Assembly (NCBI GenBank): GCA_963724535.1
Contig: CAVRVD010000002.1
Location: 240,059-304,058, forward strand
Length of the DNA stretch: 64,000 nt
Direction: 5' to 3'
DNA from: JADJPO01 sp963724535
Lineage (GTDB): Bacteria > Actinomycetota > Actinomycetes > Actinomycetales > Kineosporiaceae
Shown: one piece after another, positions 62,374 through 64,000 of the stretch
Position numbering within the stretch: position 1 is the first letter of the stretch
Layout of the letters: each line of letters opens with the position of its first letter
Position numbers and translations under genes: made by a program
Notes under the pieces: model-generated
Database searches by the model: none
Told to the model about the DNA's origin: nothing
What the model saw: the letters and a program-made list of their open reading frames with translations, nothing else

Positions 62374-63903
62374 TCAGCCGAAGCGGGTGCGTTCGGTGGT
62401 GGCCCAGACGGTGAGCAGCCGGTCGATGGCCGGGGTGTAGCCGATCAGGCGGATGGTGATGCTGCGGGCCCGGCGCAGGATCATGGCGGGGATCAGGATG
62501 ACGGTGTTCAGGAACCGGCGGAACTCCATCCGGAGGTAGTCACGGCGGTCGCTCTTGCGGTGCATCATCATCGCGAACCAGGACTTGATGTTCCAGGCCA
62601 GGGCGGCGATGACCATGTACGCCCCGTTGGAGACCAGGTCGTACAGCGGCACGCGCAGGGCGTTGACCCCGTTCTTCAGCTGCTCGATGACGTTCTCCTG
62701 GTCGCAGCGGTCGTTGGCCTCGGCGACGATCTGCTCGGCGGTGACCTCGGTGAGGGTGGTGATGTAGAAGAAGTAGCGGATCTCCTCGAGCAGGGCGTGT
62801 TCGCCCTGGGCTCGGGTGATGTTCTTGCGCAGCGCGATCACCCGGTAGCCGCGGGTGCACTTGCCGGGGGTGTAGGTGAACTCGGCGACGTCCTCGTAGT
62901 TCAGGTGCAGGTTCAGGTAGTCCCGGTCGGTGACGATGGCCGCCTTGGTGTCCTCGCGGCGGGCGCGGATCTGTCCGGTGACGTTGGTGTAGGGGGCGGG
63001 TCGGTGCAGCCGTCGCCAGCTGGACTCCTCGAGGGCCTCGGCGCGGGTGCGCAGGGCGGTGGTGTTGTCCATCCCGAACACGAAGTCGACCCGGGCCGCC
63101 CAGGTGTCGAAGTGGGCGGTGAGGGAGAAGTCGGTGTCCCCGCGCAGGCAGACCCGCGGCGCGTGCGGGGCGACCAGGTCGATGGCCTTGTCGATCCATG
63201 CGGCCGCCCCGGTGTGGCTGGGGACGTTGCCGGGCCGGTTGACCAGGTACAGGACCTCGCGGGTGTTCGCCAGGGACACGATCAGCGGGTGGTAGCCCCA
63301 GATCCCCTTGTAGGAGATGTCCATCCCGGCCTTCTTGCTGCCGGTGGTCGGCGCGAGGGTGCCGTCGACGTCGAGGTAGGCGACCGGGCCGAGCAGGTCC
63401 CGGCCCCGGCCGGCCCACAGCTTCGGGCGGACCGAGTTGATCGCCTCCATCAGTGTGATGACGTCGGCCTCGGTGAAGCGGCGGCAGAAGTCCCCCGCGG
63501 TGGTCGGGTCCGGGATCAGGTCCGCACCCAACGCGTTCAGGTACGCGGTGTCGTGCCGCAACCGTTCGATGTCCTCCAACCGGGTCCCGCCGCAGGCCAC
63601 GTTGTAGGCCAGGTTCAGGACATGGTCGGACTCGTGGTAAGGCAGGTGCACCTTCAACAGGTCCAGGTCGGCGTCGATCGCCTCGACCAGCCCCAGCTTC
63701 GTGACCAGCCGGTGCAGGGCGGCGATCCCCCCGAAACTGGTGGCGTCCACGTTCGCGCCGACCTCGTAGCCGACCGGGCCCGTGGTCAGCATCGGCGCCG
63801 GCTGGGGGCTCCAGTGCCCGGCCAACCGGTGCCGGGCCGCGACCCGCCGGCGCCGTCGTGCCGCGTTCCGTCGGCTCTGGTCCTGGGGTATCTTCTTCAC
63901 CAC
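62374..63903 (-). CDS. IS1380-family transposase
   Basis: The transposase of about 509 residues has the DDE residues of the family in context: Asp in YLDVDGTLAP, Asp in LRGDTDFS and Glu in DQENVIEQLKNG (the YREK-like block), with SFGGIAALHRLVTKLGL near the N-terminus. GTG 63903 is taken as start; AAAGGCCTTT overlaps the ribosome site. The frame is intact, so the copy may be active. Confidence 0.92.
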   Translation of the reverse strand: MVKKIPQDQSRRNAARRRRRVAARHRLAGHWSPQPAPMLTTGPVGYEVGANVDATSFGGIAALHRLVTKLGLVEAIDADLDLLKVHLPYHESDHVLNLAYNVACGGTRLEDIERLRHDTAYLNALGADLIPDPTTAGDFCRRFTEADVITLMEAINSVRPKLWAGRGRDLLGPVAYLDVDGTLAPTTGSKKAGMDISYKGIWGYHPLIVSLANTREVLYLVNRPGNVPSHTGAAAWIDKAIDLVAPHAPRVCLRGDTDFSLTAHFDTWAARVDFVFGMDNTTALRTRAEALEESSWRRLHRPAPYTNVTGQIRARREDTKAAIVTDRDYLNLHLNYEDVAEFTYTPGKCTRGYRVIALRKNITRAQGEHALLEEIRYFFYITTLTEVTAEQIVAEANDRCDQENVIEQLKNGVNALRVPLYDLVSNGAYMVIAALAWNIKSWFAMMMHRKSDRRDYLRMEFRRFLNTVILIPAMILRRARSITIRLIGYTPAIDRLLTVWATTERTRFG

Positions 63904-63982
63904 AAAGGCCTTTCTTGCCGGGCTGCGTTGGAGTCGCAAACCCATGCAAGGTAAGGCCTTTGTGCTGCCCGGCGCCCATCAG

Positions 63983-63998
63983 ACACGCCGACACGCTT
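63983..63998 (-). repeat. Right terminal inverted repeat of the IS element
   Basis: Read on the minus strand it is AAGCGTGTCGGCGTGT, pairing with 62128-62143. It ends two bases before the window edge. Confidence 0.78.
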
Positions 63999-64000
63999 GC

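Larger units (their letters stand above)
62128..63998 (-). mobile_element. IS1380-family insertion sequence
   Basis: A transposase gene is bracketed by imperfect terminal inverted repeats about 1.87 kb apart, a normal length for IS1380 elements. The right end lies two bases from the window edge, so the target duplication cannot be checked. Bases 62144-62373, between the left repeat and the transposase stop, hold a strong hairpin but no gene. Confidence 0.85.

Noticed and set aside
62314..63954. Long plus-strand ORF opposite the transposase (546 codons)
   Set aside because: It is the mirror frame of a clear IS1380 transposase in GC-rich DNA; its product is low-complexity Val/Gly/Asp/Gln with no domain.

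Overview
The window is a 64 kb piece of a very GC-rich actinobacterial chromosome. GTG starts, 4-base ATGA/GTGA stop-start overlaps and strong GGAGG ribosome sites are common. The gene content points the same way: a conservon (cvnABCD) locus, a FadE5-type acyl-CoA dehydrogenase, a deazaflavin (F420)-type reductase and a complete set of core mycofactocin genes. A member of the Pseudonocardiales or a relative is my best guess, but this is inference because no rRNA or other phylogenetic marker is present.

Left part (1-39.2 kb), ordinary metabolism and regulation. It opens inside the E1-beta gene of a 2-oxo-acid dehydrogenase, followed by its E2 gene with a run of LSEQA repeats, an aldehyde dehydrogenase, an acetoacetate-decarboxylase-like gene and an alpha/beta hydrolase. 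A five-gene minus-strand operon (CDP-alcohol phosphatidyltransferase, CDP-diglyceride-synthase-like, PlsC acyltransferase, a membrane protein, a Baeyer-Villiger-type monooxygenase) comes next. Then follow a GH2 beta-galactosidase, a secreted M14 peptidase, GNAT and AlkB-like proteins, a phosphoesterase, an MFS exporter with a MarR regulator, a nitrilase-like amidase, a CopD-CtaG fusion, a DrrAB-like ABC exporter, dehydrogenases, FadE5, a two-component system, a tandem GNAT protein resembling an ArsN1-ArsN2 fusion, a serine hydrolase, an EamA transporter and a conservon whose DUF742 member is only 48 residues.

Middle (39.2-43.4 kb), a decaying stretch. Three broken gene remnants (disulfide oxidoreductase tail, GNAT, SRPBCC with two frameshifts) are interleaved with small intact genes: an S51-like peptidase, a Gmad2-LysM protein, a peptidoglycan-binding protein and a Ddn-like reductase.

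Right part (43.4-62 kb), a mycofactocin redox-alcohol island. On the minus strand, mftA (43-residue precursor ending IDGMCGVY, easily missed), mftB, mftC, mftE and mftF are tightly packed and followed by an ExaC-like aldehyde dehydrogenase and DUF779. Divergently, an NDMA-type methanol dehydrogenase (mno/mdo) is followed by a MoxR ATPase, a VWA/CoxE-like protein and MftM. Facing them are a NarL-type response regulator, a GAF histidine kinase and a second iron-type alcohol dehydrogenase (MnoSR/ErcA-like), a DUF4242 protein and a divergent GAF-domain regulator. mftD, with a coupled short-chain dehydrogenase, sits about 11 kb from the rest of the cluster. The plausible joint function is this: MftA is modified by B/C/E/D, glycosylated by F and methylated by M. 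The resulting cofactor re-oxidises NAD(H) held by alcohol dehydrogenases and the SDR, the aldehyde dehydrogenase clears the product, and the two regulators sense the alcohol. The MoxR-VWA pair is the least understood member. No mftR or mftG was found in the window.

The window ends with an almost complete IS1380-family insertion sequence (62.13-64.0 kb) with recognisable terminal inverted repeats.
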